DNA of 64,000 bases from an uncultured Actinomycetes bacterium (GTDB taxonomy: Bacteria > Actinomycetota > Thermoleophilia > Solirubrobacterales > Solirubrobacteraceae). Shown here piece after piece: positions 26,309 to 35,697 of this stretch. The stretch is taken from NCBI GenBank assembly GCA_937888775.1, contig CALAQT010000068.1, positions 22,862 through 86,861 of the forward strand, read 5' to 3'. Each line of letters starts with the position of its first letter. Position 1 is the first letter of the stretch. The notes beneath the pieces are model-generated. The model was not told where the DNA came from. It searched no databases and worked only from the letters and a program-made list of their open reading frames with translations. The position numbers and the translations under genes are program-made.

Positions 26309-28627
26309 ATGACTGCACAGGCCTACGTCCACCGGAAAATGCATACGCTGTTCAAGGTGATGGGGGTGGGGGGATCTGCGCGCGTCACCCTGGCGACCAT
26401 CCTGTCATTGGCTGCCGTGATCGGCATGAGCGCGCCCGCAGCGGCGTCCGCGGGTGGGCCTGCCGGTGCCGCTCCGGTGCGTCCCAGCATGCTCGGCGCG
26501 GCGGCGTCCGCGGTCAGCGGCGGAGTCGTCCTCGACGGCAATGGTGTGCTGCACCCGTTCGGCGCTGCGAGCGTGGCAGCTGGGAGCGCGCCGCAATGGC
26601 CGGGGTGGAACATCGCTCGCGCCGTCGCTCTGCTTCCGGATGGCACCGGCGGCTGGACGCTGGACGGGTTTGGCGGCGTCCACAACTGGGGCTCGGCCCC
26701 TTCGATTGACGCGCCGACGTACTCGAGTGACCCCGGCGCAAGGGCGTCGGCCTACTGGCTCAATTGGGACATCGCGCGCGCCCTGGTCATTCTTCCCGAC
26801 CACGTCAGCGGCTACGAGCTCGACGGCTACGGCGGGATGCATCCCTTCGGCCCCGAGGCGACCGACTTCGGTCAACCGGTCTACTGGTCGGGCTGGGACA
26901 TCGCGCGCGGCTTGGACATCTCCGTGAACGGCGCGGGGGTGGCCACCGGGGGCGTGATCCTCGACGGGTATGGCGGTCTGCACACCTTCGGCGCCTATCC
27001 CACCAACCTCACCAACCCGTATCACAGTGGTCGTGACGCCTACCGGGCCATTCACGCGAGCGGCGGAATCGTGTACACGGTCGCACGCTACGGCCTCGTC
27101 ACGGGGGTCTCAGGCGGCGGGACAGCCACAGTCGATCCAGACTGGCGCGGCTACACGGATTTCGGCGACACCGAGCTGCTCCGTGACATCGTTCTCACCG
27201 GGACCGGGACGACCGTCACTCAGCAACCGGTGTCGACGATGGCGAAATGGGCGTGGTCGAACCTGCTCCAGTCGCAGCGCGGCGGGGTGAGCCTCGACGG
27301 CTACGGTGACCTCGCACCGTTCGGCGGGCTCGCGCTGAACAGGGTGGACGCGCCCACCTGGCAAGGCTGGGACATCGCCCGTGATGTGGTCGTCCTGCCC
27401 GACGGCAGCGGCGGGTGGACACTCGACGGGTTCGGTGGCGTGCACAGCTGGGGCGCTGCTCCGCCGATCTCGGCACCCACGTACTCCGCTGATCCCAGGG
27501 CGCGCGCCCCCGCGTACTGGCCTGGATGGGACATCGCCCGCGCGCTTGTGGTCCTGCCCGACAAGGTGAGCGGGTACGAACTCGACGGCTATGGCGGGCT
27601 GCACAACTTCGGAGCGGCGCCGCCGCTGCAGACCCCCGCGTACTGGGGAGGCTGGGACATCGCACGCGGGCTGTACATCAGTCTCGACCCCGCGGGGACC
27701 CCTGTCGGTGGAATCGTCGTCGATGGATACGGTGGATTGCACAACTTCGGTGCCGATGTTCCCACGATCACACGCGCCCCGTACTCGCCGGGGCGCGACC
27801 TGGCCATGAAGCTCGCGGTGACGCCGAACGGGAACGCCTACGAGGTCTTGCGATGGGGCGTGACCGCCGACCTCAGCGGCGGCAACCTCCGGCCGTACTG
27901 GGACGGTTACGCGGACGCTGGATCGCGGGACATCGTCCGCGAGGTGACGTTCGTGGGCGGCGACGACATGCCGCAGCAGCAGGGCCAACCCGTGTCCGGG
28001 GGCGCACGGTCCGCCTATCGTGCCGTCGCCTGGACCAACCAGATCCCGGTGGGGACTGTTCGCCAGTCGATGCCGCTGGACTGCGAGGCGGCTGCACTCC
28101 AGGAGGCTCTGTCGGCGGTCGGCGTCAACATCTCACAGGAGCAGATCGTGGCGGCCCAGAACCCCGACACCCGTGCTGCCCAGGTGTCCAATGGGACGAT
28201 CGTGCGCTGGGGTGACGCGTACACGAACTTCGTGGGCGACGTGCGCGGCTCGGAGGCGCGCTACACGGGGTACGGTGTCTACGCCCCGGTGGTCGCGCAG
28301 CTCACCGAGCAATACGGGCGCACCGCGACAGTCGTCGAGGGCGGCAGCGTCAACGATGTCTTCGCCGCCGTCGGCCGGGGCGAGCCCGTGGTGGTGTGGA
28401 CATCGAACACCTTCCAGGCCGTGGGCATGAGCGCCTGGAGCGCGTGGGACGGACGCTCGGTGCCGTACGCTCTCACTGAGCACGCGGTCACCGTCATCGG
28501 CGTCGATTACGCGGCCCAGACCATCACGCTCAACGACGTGGGTGTCGGGCGTGACAAGACCTTCACCGTGAGCCAGTTCGCCTCCTTCTGGTCGAGCTTC
28601 GGCAACATGGCGGTGGTGATCGGATGA
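26309..28627 (+). CDS. Secreted repeat protein with C-terminal C39-like peptidase domain
   Basis: 772 residues. A signal peptide lies around residues 11-48 (start could be ATG 26309 or ATG 26339). Two long tandem copies (about 70-260 and 325-520) are built of short units reading GGWTLDGFGGVHNWG or GYELDGYGGLHNFG, alternating with WDIARALV-type strands, likely a beta-propeller. The C-terminal domain (about 575-772) has the C39/papain-like triad: Cys592 in PLDCEAAAL, His725 in EHAVTVIG, and Asn742/Asp743 in LNDVG. It is exported and overlaps the next lipoprotein gene by ATGA, so the two probably act together outside the cell. Confidence 0.85.
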   Translation: MTAQAYVHRKMHTLFKVMGVGGSARVTLATILSLAAVIGMSAPAAASAGGPAGAAPVRPSMLGAAASAVSGGVVLDGNGVLHPFGAASVAAGSAPQWPGWNIARAVALLPDGTGGWTLDGFGGVHNWGSAPSIDAPTYSSDPGARASAYWLNWDIARALVILPDHVSGYELDGYGGMHPFGPEATDFGQPVYWSGWDIARGLDISVNGAGVATGGVILDGYGGLHTFGAYPTNLTNPYHSGRDAYRAIHASGGIVYTVARYGLVTGVSGGGTATVDPDWRGYTDFGDTELLRDIVLTGTGTTVTQQPVSTMAKWAWSNLLQSQRGGVSLDGYGDLAPFGGLALNRVDAPTWQGWDIARDVVVLPDGSGGWTLDGFGGVHSWGAAPPISAPTYSADPRARAPAYWPGWDIARALVVLPDKVSGYELDGYGGLHNFGAAPPLQTPAYWGGWDIARGLYISLDPAGTPVGGIVVDGYGGLHNFGADVPTITRAPYSPGRDLAMKLAVTPNGNAYEVLRWGVTADLSGGNLRPYWDGYADAGSRDIVREVTFVGGDDMPQQQGQPVSGGARSAYRAVAWTNQIPVGTVRQSMPLDCEAAALQEALSAVGVNISQEQIVAAQNPDTRAAQVSNGTIVRWGDAYTNFVGDVRGSEARYTGYGVYAPVVAQLTEQYGRTATVVEGGSVNDVFAAVGRGEPVVVWTSNTFQAVGMSAWSAWDGRSVPYALTEHAVTVIGVDYAAQTITLNDVGVGRDKTFTVSQFASFWSSFGNMAVVIG

Positions 28628-29184
28628 GGGCGCGCGTGGCGGTGGTCGCCCTGACCTGCGCCGCCGCGACCGCGGCGTGCGGGTCGACGGCACCAGCTCC
28701 GGCACCGTCGGGCACCACGACCTCGCGCGGCGCCGTGGCGACCACGGCTGCACCGCCGGCCATGACCACAAGTGCTGCGCCGTCACCGACACCATCCACG
28801 CAGCCGTCACTCGCCGGGGCGATATCCGGACAGCCCGACTTCACGTTCTCGGTGCCGGGCGGCTGGACGGTGCTCCAGGAGGACGCGCACCAGGTGACGC
28901 TCGGGCAGAACGTTGGCGGCGCGGTGGTCGCCGAGATCCGGATGTCGCTCGACCCCGCGCTCGAGCAGACCGCGGGGATGCGGACCACCGCGGTCGACGG
29001 GTCCCCGGCGTACATCGCCTCGGCGGGCGACGGCAATGGCGGCAACTTCCAGCGCGACGTCCTGGTGCGCCGCGCCCACGCGTTCTACGAGATCCTCTGC
29101 ACGCCCTACAGCGGCTCCACCCCGGGCGCTGTCACGGCGAGCTGTTCGGCCTTCACCGCGTCGGTGCGCTTCTCCGGCGGGTGA
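28624..29184 (+). CDS. Lipoprotein partner of the C39-like protein
   Basis: 186 residues. Type II signal peptide with lipobox ATAAC (Cys19), then an Ala/Thr/Pro/Ser linker to about residue 65. The globular domain FTFSVPGGWTVLQEDAHQVTL to ILCTPYSG resembles small PsbP/Mog1-like or DUF lipoproteins that start with an F-x-V-P-x-GW motif. The ATGA overlap with the upstream gene implies coupled translation and a shared envelope role. Confidence 0.75.
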   Translation: MRARVAVVALTCAAATAACGSTAPAPAPSGTTTSRGAVATTAAPPAMTTSAAPSPTPSTQPSLAGAISGQPDFTFSVPGGWTVLQEDAHQVTLGQNVGGAVVAEIRMSLDPALEQTAGMRTTAVDGSPAYIASAGDGNGGNFQRDVLVRRAHAFYEILCTPYSGSTPGAVTASCSAFTASVRFSGG

Positions 29185-29254
29185 GCGACGCGGTGCCTAG
29201 CCGTGGCGACGGGCAGCGATCGGCGACAATCGCCGGGCGACACAGCACAGCAAT

Positions 29255-29291
<37 letters not shown>

Positions 29292-29394
29292 GTCTTTCAG
29301 CCGGGTCAGAAACCCCTTATGGCGAACTCGCTGATCTTAGGAACTTCACTTTAGAGCGCCCAGAATGACCACGGATGACAGTCAGGGCAGATCG

Positions 29395-29416
29395 GGGGCA
29401 TACATTTGGGGCATAC
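29395..29416 (+). promoter_or_regulatory. Putative integrase arm-type sites, left end
   Basis: Two direct copies of ggggcatac at 29395-29403 and 29408-29416, 13 bp apart. The same 9-mer occurs twice near the right end (52407, 52429). Paired direct repeats close to both attachment sites are how integrase arm-binding sites are usually arranged. Confidence 0.55.
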
Positions 29417-29528
29417 AGGGCGGCCACCATGAGGGTTCCGTTACAGATCCAGTTTGAACTGAGTGATGGCGTCAGTCGCTCAACTCCGATCGCGCTGCCC
29501 GCCGCTCCCAGCCCGATGACTCGTGTCG

Positions 29529-30098
29529 TTACGGAACCAGCCATTCCCCTTGGTCCCCGCCGCCGAAGGTATCGAGGCTGAGTTTCACCTGGGTAACCGG
29601 GGTTGCCGTGGGGACTTGAAAGGTCACGAATCCGTCGGCAGACTCGCCAGGGGCGATGTTGATGAGGTCACTCGGGAAGCCGGGTCCGGCGGTGGTGTCG
29701 CCAGAGATGTCGATGGAGTACGAGTGCGACGCCGCATCTTGCACCGTGACGTTGGTGAGGATGCTCGTGCTATAGGCGGCGCTGCCGACGTTCTTGTAGC
29801 GCAGCTCCAGGGCGACCTCGCGCATCCCGGCGGGGGGCACCGTGAACTGGCTGGCGGGCGAGCTTGGGTCGACCACCTTGACAAGGGTGACCTGCACCTT
29901 CTCGCCGGAGGAGGAGCCGGTCAAGTTGAGGGCGGCCCCGGCATGCGCCGCCGCTGCCGCGGGCGCGGTTGAACTCGACGGCGCCGGGCTGGAGGCTTGG
30001 TTGACAGTGGCGCCGCCGGAGCTGCCACAGCTGGCCGCGCCCGTGGTGGTGAGCGCGATGACGGCGAGTGCCCCGGTTCCGATGATGCGGTACTTCAC
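29529..30098 (-). CDS. DUF4352-like lipoprotein
   Basis: 189 residues. Lipobox TGAASC gives Cys24, then an Ala/Ser/Pro linker. The C-terminal immunoglobulin-like domain (about 60-185) has GEKVQVTLVKVVDP, REVALELRYKNVGS, INIAPGESADGFVTFQVP: the DUF4352/telomeric-repeat-like extracellular fold common in high-GC bacterial lipoproteins. First gene inside the left end of the island, transcribed outward. Role unknown, perhaps surface modification. Confidence 0.75.
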   Translation of the reverse strand: MKYRIIGTGALAVIALTTTGAASCGSSGGATVNQASSPAPSSSTAPAAAAAHAGAALNLTGSSSGEKVQVTLVKVVDPSSPASQFTVPPAGMREVALELRYKNVGSAAYSTSILTNVTVQDAASHSYSIDISGDTTAGPGFPSDLINIAPGESADGFVTFQVPTATPVTQVKLSLDTFGGGDQGEWLVP

Positions 30099-30356
30099 GG
30101 CGTCCCTTTCTTGTTCGCCCGGGGTAGACGGTTGCGCGGGGCAGTGTCACAGGTTGGGAACGCGTCCTGTGCCCGATACCGTTCACGTTCACCGTCCGGC
30201 ACGATCCGCCAGCGTTTCGTCGCCGATCGGCCGACGCCCGTACGGGGTCAGGCGTACTCGCGGTACTCCGCCAACTCGGCCAGCTCTTGCCCGGTCACCT
30301 TCAGAACCTGCTCTCCGTCGGCGTCGTCTCCGTCGAGCTGGAGGTCAGGGACGAGG

Positions 30357-30506
30357 TCACTCTTGGGAACGAGCCGTCTTAGGAGGCGTGACGGTTAGGT
30401 TCCCGTCCGGGTGCCGCTGCATGGTGCCGACCACGCGCAGGGTCCCTCGCTCCAGGTCGACGTCCGTCCAGTGCACGCCGATGATGGGCGTCCAGTCACT
30501 AATGTG
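30357..30506 (-). pseudogene. Fragment of a second tyrosine integrase
   Basis: A 50-codon open stretch, directly after the stop of the PH/SHOCT gene and with no start codon, reads GVHWTDVDLERGTLRVVGTM and then VTPPKTARSQE before a stop. This matches the segment just after the first catalytic Arg in actinobacterial-type phage integrases (LxWxDVDLxxGTLxV...PPKTxxSxR). The catalytic boxes on both sides are gone. It differs from the intact integrase at the right end, so it is a relic of another element. Confidence 0.6.
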
Positions 30507-30509
30507 GGT

Positions 30510-31193
30510 TCACATACGCGCCAAGAGCTCCTGCTTCTTAGCAACAAACTCCTCCTCGCTGAGGACGCCAGCGGCGCGCAGTTCCCCAAGTTTGCGAATC
30601 TGATCCACCACGTCGGGCTGCGCAGGTGCGGCTGAAGCGGCCGGAGGCTGCTGTACGTTTGACGACCGCTCACGGATGGCCTGGGCGCCGAGTTGGAAAT
30701 CCTTCATCTGCTTCTTCGCGATCGGCAGAGTGTTTGGCAGCTTCCAAGCGCTCGCCTTGTCTTTGCCGAAGTACGCAGCTTCCCGACCCTGCACGCCCCC
30801 CGCGGCGATTTCAAAGACACCGGTGAGCATAGATGCCCGAACCTCAACGGAATTGATGTTCCTGTACTCGAAGCTCGAGACCTTGCCCCCCAGCGTCTGT
30901 CCAGACCGCCAGCCCACCTTGATGATGAAGGCTCGGCGATCTGTGAGCACCAGCGCTTGCGACTTGTTGATGCCAGCCAGACGGCATATGACTTCCTCGC
31001 CCGGCGCCAGAGCGTCGCCAAGAAGTTTCATCGACCGGGAGTGGATCTCGTTGAGCGGCAGTCCCACCGACGATGTGCCCAAGTTGACGACAGGCTCCTC
31101 TTCTTCGAGGATCTCATCGTTGACACTTTCCGAAATCTGCAGAGCCTCGTCCTGTGCGTCACCACCGTCCGTCTTGCCCTTCTTCTTAAACAC
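30510..31193 (-). CDS. PH-like domain plus SHOCT domain protein
   Basis: 227 residues, cytoplasmic. An acidic N-terminus (about 1-50) is followed by a bacterial PH-like domain (about 60-150: PGEEVICRLAGINKSQALVLTDRRAFIIKVG, FEYRNINSVEVR). A linker leads to a C-terminal SHOCT helix pair (about 192-227: DQIRKLGELRAAGVLSEEEFVAKKQELL). SHOCT is a short oligomerisation or membrane-associating module often seen with PH-like domains. It faces away from the zinc-ribbon/SHOCT gene at 31642 across a 448-bp gap. Function unknown. Confidence 0.8.
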   Translation of the reverse strand: MFKKKGKTDGGDAQDEALQISESVNDEILEEEEPVVNLGTSSVGLPLNEIHSRSMKLLGDALAPGEEVICRLAGINKSQALVLTDRRAFIIKVGWRSGQTLGGKVSSFEYRNINSVEVRASMLTGVFEIAAGGVQGREAAYFGKDKASAWKLPNTLPIAKKQMKDFQLGAQAIRERSSNVQQPPAASAAPAQPDVVDQIRKLGELRAAGVLSEEEFVAKKQELLARM

Positions 31194-31641
31194 CCGATCT
31201 CCCTTTGATTACCAGGTCGCAGGCGACTAGTGAGTGTAGTCTGGTCGATGGCTTCGGCTAAGGACAGGAGTGACCTGGCGGGCGCCCGCGCCGGCTGCGG
31301 CGCACTCAGGGTTAGCCGGACGGCCACCACCTCCGGTCAGGCCGCTCAGTCTGGCTTTAGCACGGTCGTCAGAAGGAGTTGGAGCCGAGTCACGACTTGC
31401 CGCGCCTCCAGGTTGTTTGCGGCCTAGTCCCTTGCTTCTGAGCGGCCCTGGCGCCAGCGTCTGACGCGCCTGACCGCGTTGCCGGGATAGTAGGCAAGCG
31501 TGGAGAAACGGCACCTACGCGAGGTTGTGTGAGGCCTGGCCATAGCGCGCTCCGGGCTACGCCCTCGACCCGGCCACAGCGATTACCAACTTTTGGGAGG
31601 CCGAGCATCTTTCGCCGGGCGGCGTGCGGGATACTGGACCG
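31194..31641. other. Divergent promoter region between two SHOCT genes
   Basis: 448 bases with no convincing gene. It should hold the promoters of both the PH/SHOCT gene (minus) and the zinc-ribbon/SHOCT gene (plus). No repeat or operator shared by the two is apparent. Confidence 0.35.
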
Positions 31642-32484
31642 GTGGCTACGCACACTGCTCTGGCCTGTCCCAAGTGCGAGGCCACCAACTCGGTCAAGGA
31701 CCGCGCTAAAACCTACAGATGCGCTTCGTGCAGGGCGGAGTGGCGCTTCAAACGCTGCGAGGGCTGCCAGGCCTCCTCAATCGTGGCTGAGGATGACGAC
31801 GGCCGCTGGGCGTGTCCGCGTTGCTCTCGTTTGAATGCGTGGTTAGCCAAATGGAGCACCGCGGCCGCGGTGGTGGCCGAGAGCGGGCTCGTCGCCCGCC
31901 GTCGTTCTGAGAGCGAACTGGTCGCTGCCCGTCAATCTGATCCTGTGGCTTTCCGACGCGCGACTTACCTGGGGGGATGGAAAGCGGCCCCAGACAGCAT
32001 AGAAGGCCTACTCTCATTTGCCGAAGGTGGCATTGTCCTCACGGATTCCCGGGGTGGACAACCACTTCGCGTGCCCACCGCGGCAGTCGGTAGCGTCTTG
32101 GTAACTAGTGAACAGGTCGCGAAGTCCAAAGTTGGCCCAGTGCTCGCGTTCGGTGTACTGGGACTGGCAGCCAAGGGCTCCCGCAGCCAGGCGACGGTCG
32201 TCATTCACACGAAAGGTGAAGAGGCCGAAGCTGGCTACTTCACGATCCGAGACGTTTCGGCTGCGGAGGTCAAGGCAAAGATTGATGCCTGGATGCGAAC
32301 CCGAGGCATCCCATGGCACGAAGACCGGCAACAGGATGACTCAGCCGGCATCTCATCGTCCGCGACCGTCTCACCTCCGCTGAGCGTCGCCGACGAACTT
32401 AACAAGCTGGCGGGGCTGCGTCAGTCGGGTGTGCTGTCTGAAGAGGAGTTCGCGACGCTGCAGGCTCGGTTCATCAACGGGTAA
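31642..32484 (+). CDS. Double zinc-ribbon, PH-like and SHOCT domain protein
   Basis: 280 residues from GTG 31642, chosen because it aligns with the start of the related protein at 46062-47117; GTG 31624 is an alternative. Four Cys pairs in the first 65 residues (CPKC, CASC, CEGC, CPRC) form two zinc ribbons. A PH-like middle (about 105-220: ESIEGLLSFAEGGIVLTDSRG, VVIHTKG) and a C-terminal SHOCT helix pair (DELNKLAGLRQSGVLSEEEFATL) follow. It shares SHOCT with its divergent neighbour and the zinc-ribbon module with the 46-kb gene. Probably a scaffold or sensor; no enzyme motif seen. Confidence 0.75.
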   Translation: MATHTALACPKCEATNSVKDRAKTYRCASCRAEWRFKRCEGCQASSIVAEDDDGRWACPRCSRLNAWLAKWSTAAAVVAESGLVARRRSESELVAARQSDPVAFRRATYLGGWKAAPDSIEGLLSFAEGGIVLTDSRGGQPLRVPTAAVGSVLVTSEQVAKSKVGPVLAFGVLGLAAKGSRSQATVVIHTKGEEAEAGYFTIRDVSAAEVKAKIDAWMRTRGIPWHEDRQQDDSAGISSSATVSPPLSVADELNKLAGLRQSGVLSEEEFATLQARFING

Positions 32485-32579
32485 CGGATAGCCGTCGTCC
32501 TGCTTCTGGGCACGGCACTTACGATTCCGGTATCTTGGCTCCCTTCGGCGTCTTCTGGCGGGTAGGCTGAGCTTTCGGC

Positions 32580-33380
32580 ATGGTCACCATCGTAGACGCT
32601 CTAGGCCAGCAAGAGCCCGAGGTTGAGCGCGGCCGCTGCGCGTTCTGTAACTACCGAGGGAAGCTCACAAAAGAGCACGTCTGGCCTGAACGATTCAACA
32701 ACATCATCAAGGTGACCGGGATCACCGGCTATGAGCGAGGCGATATGGCCAGCGGCCCGACGACCTGGGAGGCCGAGGCTTTCAGCACGACCGTTCGCAT
32801 TGACTGCGGGGACTGCAACCACCACAGACTCAGGCAGATTGAGGATGAAGCGATCATCCCCTACATAGCGCCGATGCTTTACGGACAGTCCGCTGCTGCC
32901 TTGCACCTCACGGCGCAACGGAAGATCGCGGCGTTTGCTCTGAGAATGTTCGCCGTATCGCAGTACACGCACCGGCGCGCTCGGCCCATCCCGCGACACC
33001 ACCGCGAGTACTTGGTCACCCACCGCTCAGCGCCCCCTCTGGCCGAGGTGTGGCTTTGGCGGTGTGTGCCCGAGACCAATGACGCCATCCTCCCCGATAT
33101 CTACTGCGCCTCGCTTCGGGTGAGCGGGAAAGGCGAACGATTCTCCGGTCGGGTAAACGCGTATCACGGAATCCTCCGCATCGCCCACCTCGTCGTCGAG
33201 ATCGCGAGCAGGACCGACGGCCTCGCCTTTCCGCTGCTTCCGGCCGCTCCGGGCGCGTACCTCCGAATCTGGCCGATGCACGATTTCAACCGCGCCTTCA
33301 TTTGGCCGCCAAAGCGGGCGCTGACCGAGGCCGCTTACCAGGCGCGAGTTCGGGCGTGCGCCGAGTCCGTCACGGTCTAG
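32580..33380 (+). CDS. HNH-type nuclease-like protein
   Basis: 266 residues. The N-terminal module has CAFCNYRGKLTKEHVWPERF (Cys pair, then the E-H of an HNH beta-beta-alpha metal motif) and, about 50 residues on, CGDCNHHRLRQIEDEA with the second Cys pair and Asn. This pattern is common in stand-alone HNH proteins of defence and mobile regions. The remaining 180 residues are a mixed alpha/beta domain with no recognised family. Likely a DNA or RNA nuclease, placed just before a toxin-antitoxin pair and the restriction genes. Confidence 0.65.
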   Translation: MVTIVDALGQQEPEVERGRCAFCNYRGKLTKEHVWPERFNNIIKVTGITGYERGDMASGPTTWEAEAFSTTVRIDCGDCNHHRLRQIEDEAIIPYIAPMLYGQSAAALHLTAQRKIAAFALRMFAVSQYTHRRARPIPRHHREYLVTHRSAPPLAEVWLWRCVPETNDAILPDIYCASLRVSGKGERFSGRVNAYHGILRIAHLVVEIASRTDGLAFPLLPAAPGAYLRIWPMHDFNRAFIWPPKRALTEAAYQARVRACAESVTV

Positions 33381-33511
33381 CCTTCCAAGCTCCTCCACTT
33401 CTACACTCCGGGGATACTTACCCAGATCCGCGTAGGTGCCGTTCAAAACCCCTTGCCTACTATCCCCTGACCGCGTTGCCAGACGAACATCCGTTCGCTA
33501 CACTCGTCCGT

Positions 33512-34228
33512 ATGGGTGATGCGCGCTCCTCATACTGCGCTGGTACCCTGCGCCTGGCCATGCGAGCGGACAGCGGGGGTCGATCCGACGCGCCTACCGG
33601 TTGGTACCTTGCCATTGACGTCGCGGAGTTGGTGGGCGTCCAAGCGAGGTCCATCATTCAATGGACCAACCACGGTTACATCAAGGCCACGCGCCAGGAT
33701 GGCCCACCACACGTCTACAGCTATCTCGACGTTGGCGAGGCGATGATGGTGCGCGAGTTGCTAGAGCGCCGTGTGCGACCCAAGGAGATCCGCACTGCCG
33801 TCATGAACGCTAGGGCAGAGTACGGCGATTGGCCCCTACAGGCTGCTGACCTCGGCGTCTATCAAGGGCCACGCCGAGCGCGCCTAGGTCTCCAGCGTGA
33901 AGACGGGCTGTTTGACATTGGCCATGCGACGGGTGAGCAGAAGTTCATCGATTTCGGAGATCTGGCGAAGCTCGCCTCGTATCTACGGAGGGGAGGATGG
34001 GTGATAAAAATCCACCCTGAGATCGAGCACATTGAGGTTGACCCCGCCAAACTCAGTGGCAAGCCGACCATCGCTGGCCATCGCGTTGCCGCAGCTCAAG
34101 TTGCGGCGATTGCCGCCGAGCGAGGGGGAAGGCGAGAGCTTCGAGACGGCTACGACCTGTCCACAATAGAGATCAACGACGCCGTGCGATGGGCAAAGGG
34201 CGTGGCGGAGCTTCAGGCGGCCGCATAA
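33512..34228 (+). CDS. VapB45-like antitoxin (MerR-type HTH plus DUF433)
   Basis: 238 residues from ATG 33512. The N-terminal part (about 30-90: YLAIDVAELVGVQARSIIQWTNHGYIKA) is a MerR-like winged helix. The C-terminal 75 residues (EVDPAKLSGKPTIAGHRVAAAQVAAIAA) are a DUF433 domain with its conserved GKPTIxGxRV motif. This fusion is the antitoxin of VapBC45-type systems. The PIN-like toxin starts 11 bases downstream, the normal order. It probably autoregulates the pair by binding its promoter. Confidence 0.8.
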   Translation: MGDARSSYCAGTLRLAMRADSGGRSDAPTGWYLAIDVAELVGVQARSIIQWTNHGYIKATRQDGPPHVYSYLDVGEAMMVRELLERRVRPKEIRTAVMNARAEYGDWPLQAADLGVYQGPRRARLGLQREDGLFDIGHATGEQKFIDFGDLAKLASYLRRGGWVIKIHPEIEHIEVDPAKLSGKPTIAGHRVAAAQVAAIAAERGGRRELRDGYDLSTIEINDAVRWAKGVAELQAAA

Positions 34229-34239
34229 CATGCCACCGC

Positions 34240-34638
34240 ATGGCGCGTCTTCTGATCATCGACAAGTGTCTCAACAAGCGTCTCGCCACGGAGTTGAGGT
34301 ACCGCGGCTGTAACGCCCTCGGCGCTGATCACATGAAGCTGCCGGTTCTGGACGACGCACTGCTGGAAGCGATTGCGGCTCACGACCCTAATGCTGTGCT
34401 GGTGACTGGCGACGATGACATGCCTGCCGAGCATCGCCTTACGCTGGAGCGGACCAAGATCACGCTGGCGATCATTGATCCTGTGGTACCACTTCCCTTC
34501 ACTCAGTCCCAATGGCCCCGAGAGGTCGTCCACCGATGGGCTCACAGAATCCGAGAACAGACCCCCGGCTCCACTCGACGGTACGGGACGACGAATCTTC
34601 CATGGACGGACCGGAAGCATCGTCCGCGATTGCCGTGA
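34240..34638 (+). CDS. VapC45-like PIN-domain toxin (DUF5615 type)
   Basis: 132 residues. MARLLIIDKCLNKRLATELRYRG gives the first acidic residue of the PIN/Mut7-C-like fold; DHMKLPVLDDALLEAIAAHDP and VLVTGDDDMPAEH provide the other acidic cluster. The layout matches DUF5615/VapC45 RNases that pair with MerR-DUF433 antitoxins. The DDD run is intact, so an active RNase is plausible. It follows the antitoxin at an 11-base gap. Confidence 0.8.
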   Translation: MARLLIIDKCLNKRLATELRYRGCNALGADHMKLPVLDDALLEAIAAHDPNAVLVTGDDDMPAEHRLTLERTKITLAIIDPVVPLPFTQSQWPREVVHRWAHRIREQTPGSTRRYGTTNLPWTDRKHRPRLP

Positions 34639-34689
34639 ACACCCCGAACGGCAGTCCCGAAAGGGATCTGCTCCGGTAGGCTCCACTGC

Positions 34690-35611
34690 GTGTCTATCCC
34701 TGACTACCAGACCCTGATGTTGCCCGCGCTCCGAGCCCTAAGTGACGGCCGCGAGCATCCGCCTCGGGAGGTCATCGCGGTGCTGGCCGACGAGCACGCC
34801 CTGACGGACGAGGAGCGCGAGCAGAGGCTTCCGAAGCGGGCGAATCCAAGTCTTGAACAACCGTGTGCATTGGGCGGTGACGTATCTACAGCACGCCGGA
34901 TTGGTGGCCAAGCCACGTCGAGGCGTTTGGCAGATTACTGATGAAGGGAGCCGGGTGCTCACGGAGAATCCGCCGCGAATCGATAACCGCTTCTTGGCGC
35001 GCTACCCAGCCTTTGTGCAGTGGCACGGCAGATCGGTCCCCACAGGCACGGTAGGCGTCCAGGAGGACGCCGTCGAGGTTTCTTTGGAGGCAACGGCAAC
35101 ACCCGAGGAGATCCTTGACCGCACTTTGCGCGCGATCCAACGGCAGGTCGCTGGTGAACTGCTCGACCAGATAATGACGGCATCCTCGCAGTTCTTCGAG
35201 CGGTTGGTGGTGCAGTTGCTGGTGGCGATGGGCTACGGCGGGTCGTATGCCGAAGCCGCGAAGGTGACGCGCGCGACGGGTGATGGCGGAATCGACGGGA
35301 TCATCAACGAGGACCGTCTAGGACTGGACGTCATTTACTTGCAGGCCAAGCGCTGGGAGGCGAATGTTGGCCGACCCGAAATCCAGAAGTTTGCCGGTAG
35401 TCTTGAAGGTGAGCGTGCTCGGAAGGGTGTCTTCATCACGACATCCAGCTTCAGCGCCGATGCTCGCGATTACGTGAATCGAATCGACAAGAGGATCGTC
35501 CTGATTGATGGGGCCAGGCTGGCAGACCTGATGATCGAGCATGGCGTGGGTGTGACACTTGATCGCCAACCCGCCATCCCCAAACTGGATCTCGACTTCT
35601 TCGAGGAGTAA
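34690..35611 (+). pseudogene. mrr: mrr type IV restriction endonuclease, frameshifted
   Basis: Two frames make one Mrr protein. The first (34690 to about 34850) has the Mrr N-terminal winged-helix start SIPDYQTLMLPALRALSDG. The second (about 34850-35611) resumes at LNNRVHWAVTYLQHAGLV and contains the catalytic domain: FFERLVVQLLVAMGYGG, GDGGIDGIINEDRLG, YLQAKRW (D...QxK nuclease core). A single-base shift near 34845 separates them. If not a read error, the modification-dependent nuclease is inactive or re-initiated without its N-terminus. It sits directly upstream of the type I system. Confidence 0.8.
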
Positions 35612-35697
35612 CGGCCCACGGACCGATTGGCCGATCCGCCGTCGGACGGTAGCCAAATTTGACCCAGGATGGCCCCGGCCCCGGTACCCTGCCGATC

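Noticed and set aside
31529..31834. Plus-strand ORF overlapping the start of the zinc-ribbon gene
   Set aside because: The alternative frame keeps all eight zinc-binding cysteines and matches the paralogue at 46 kb.
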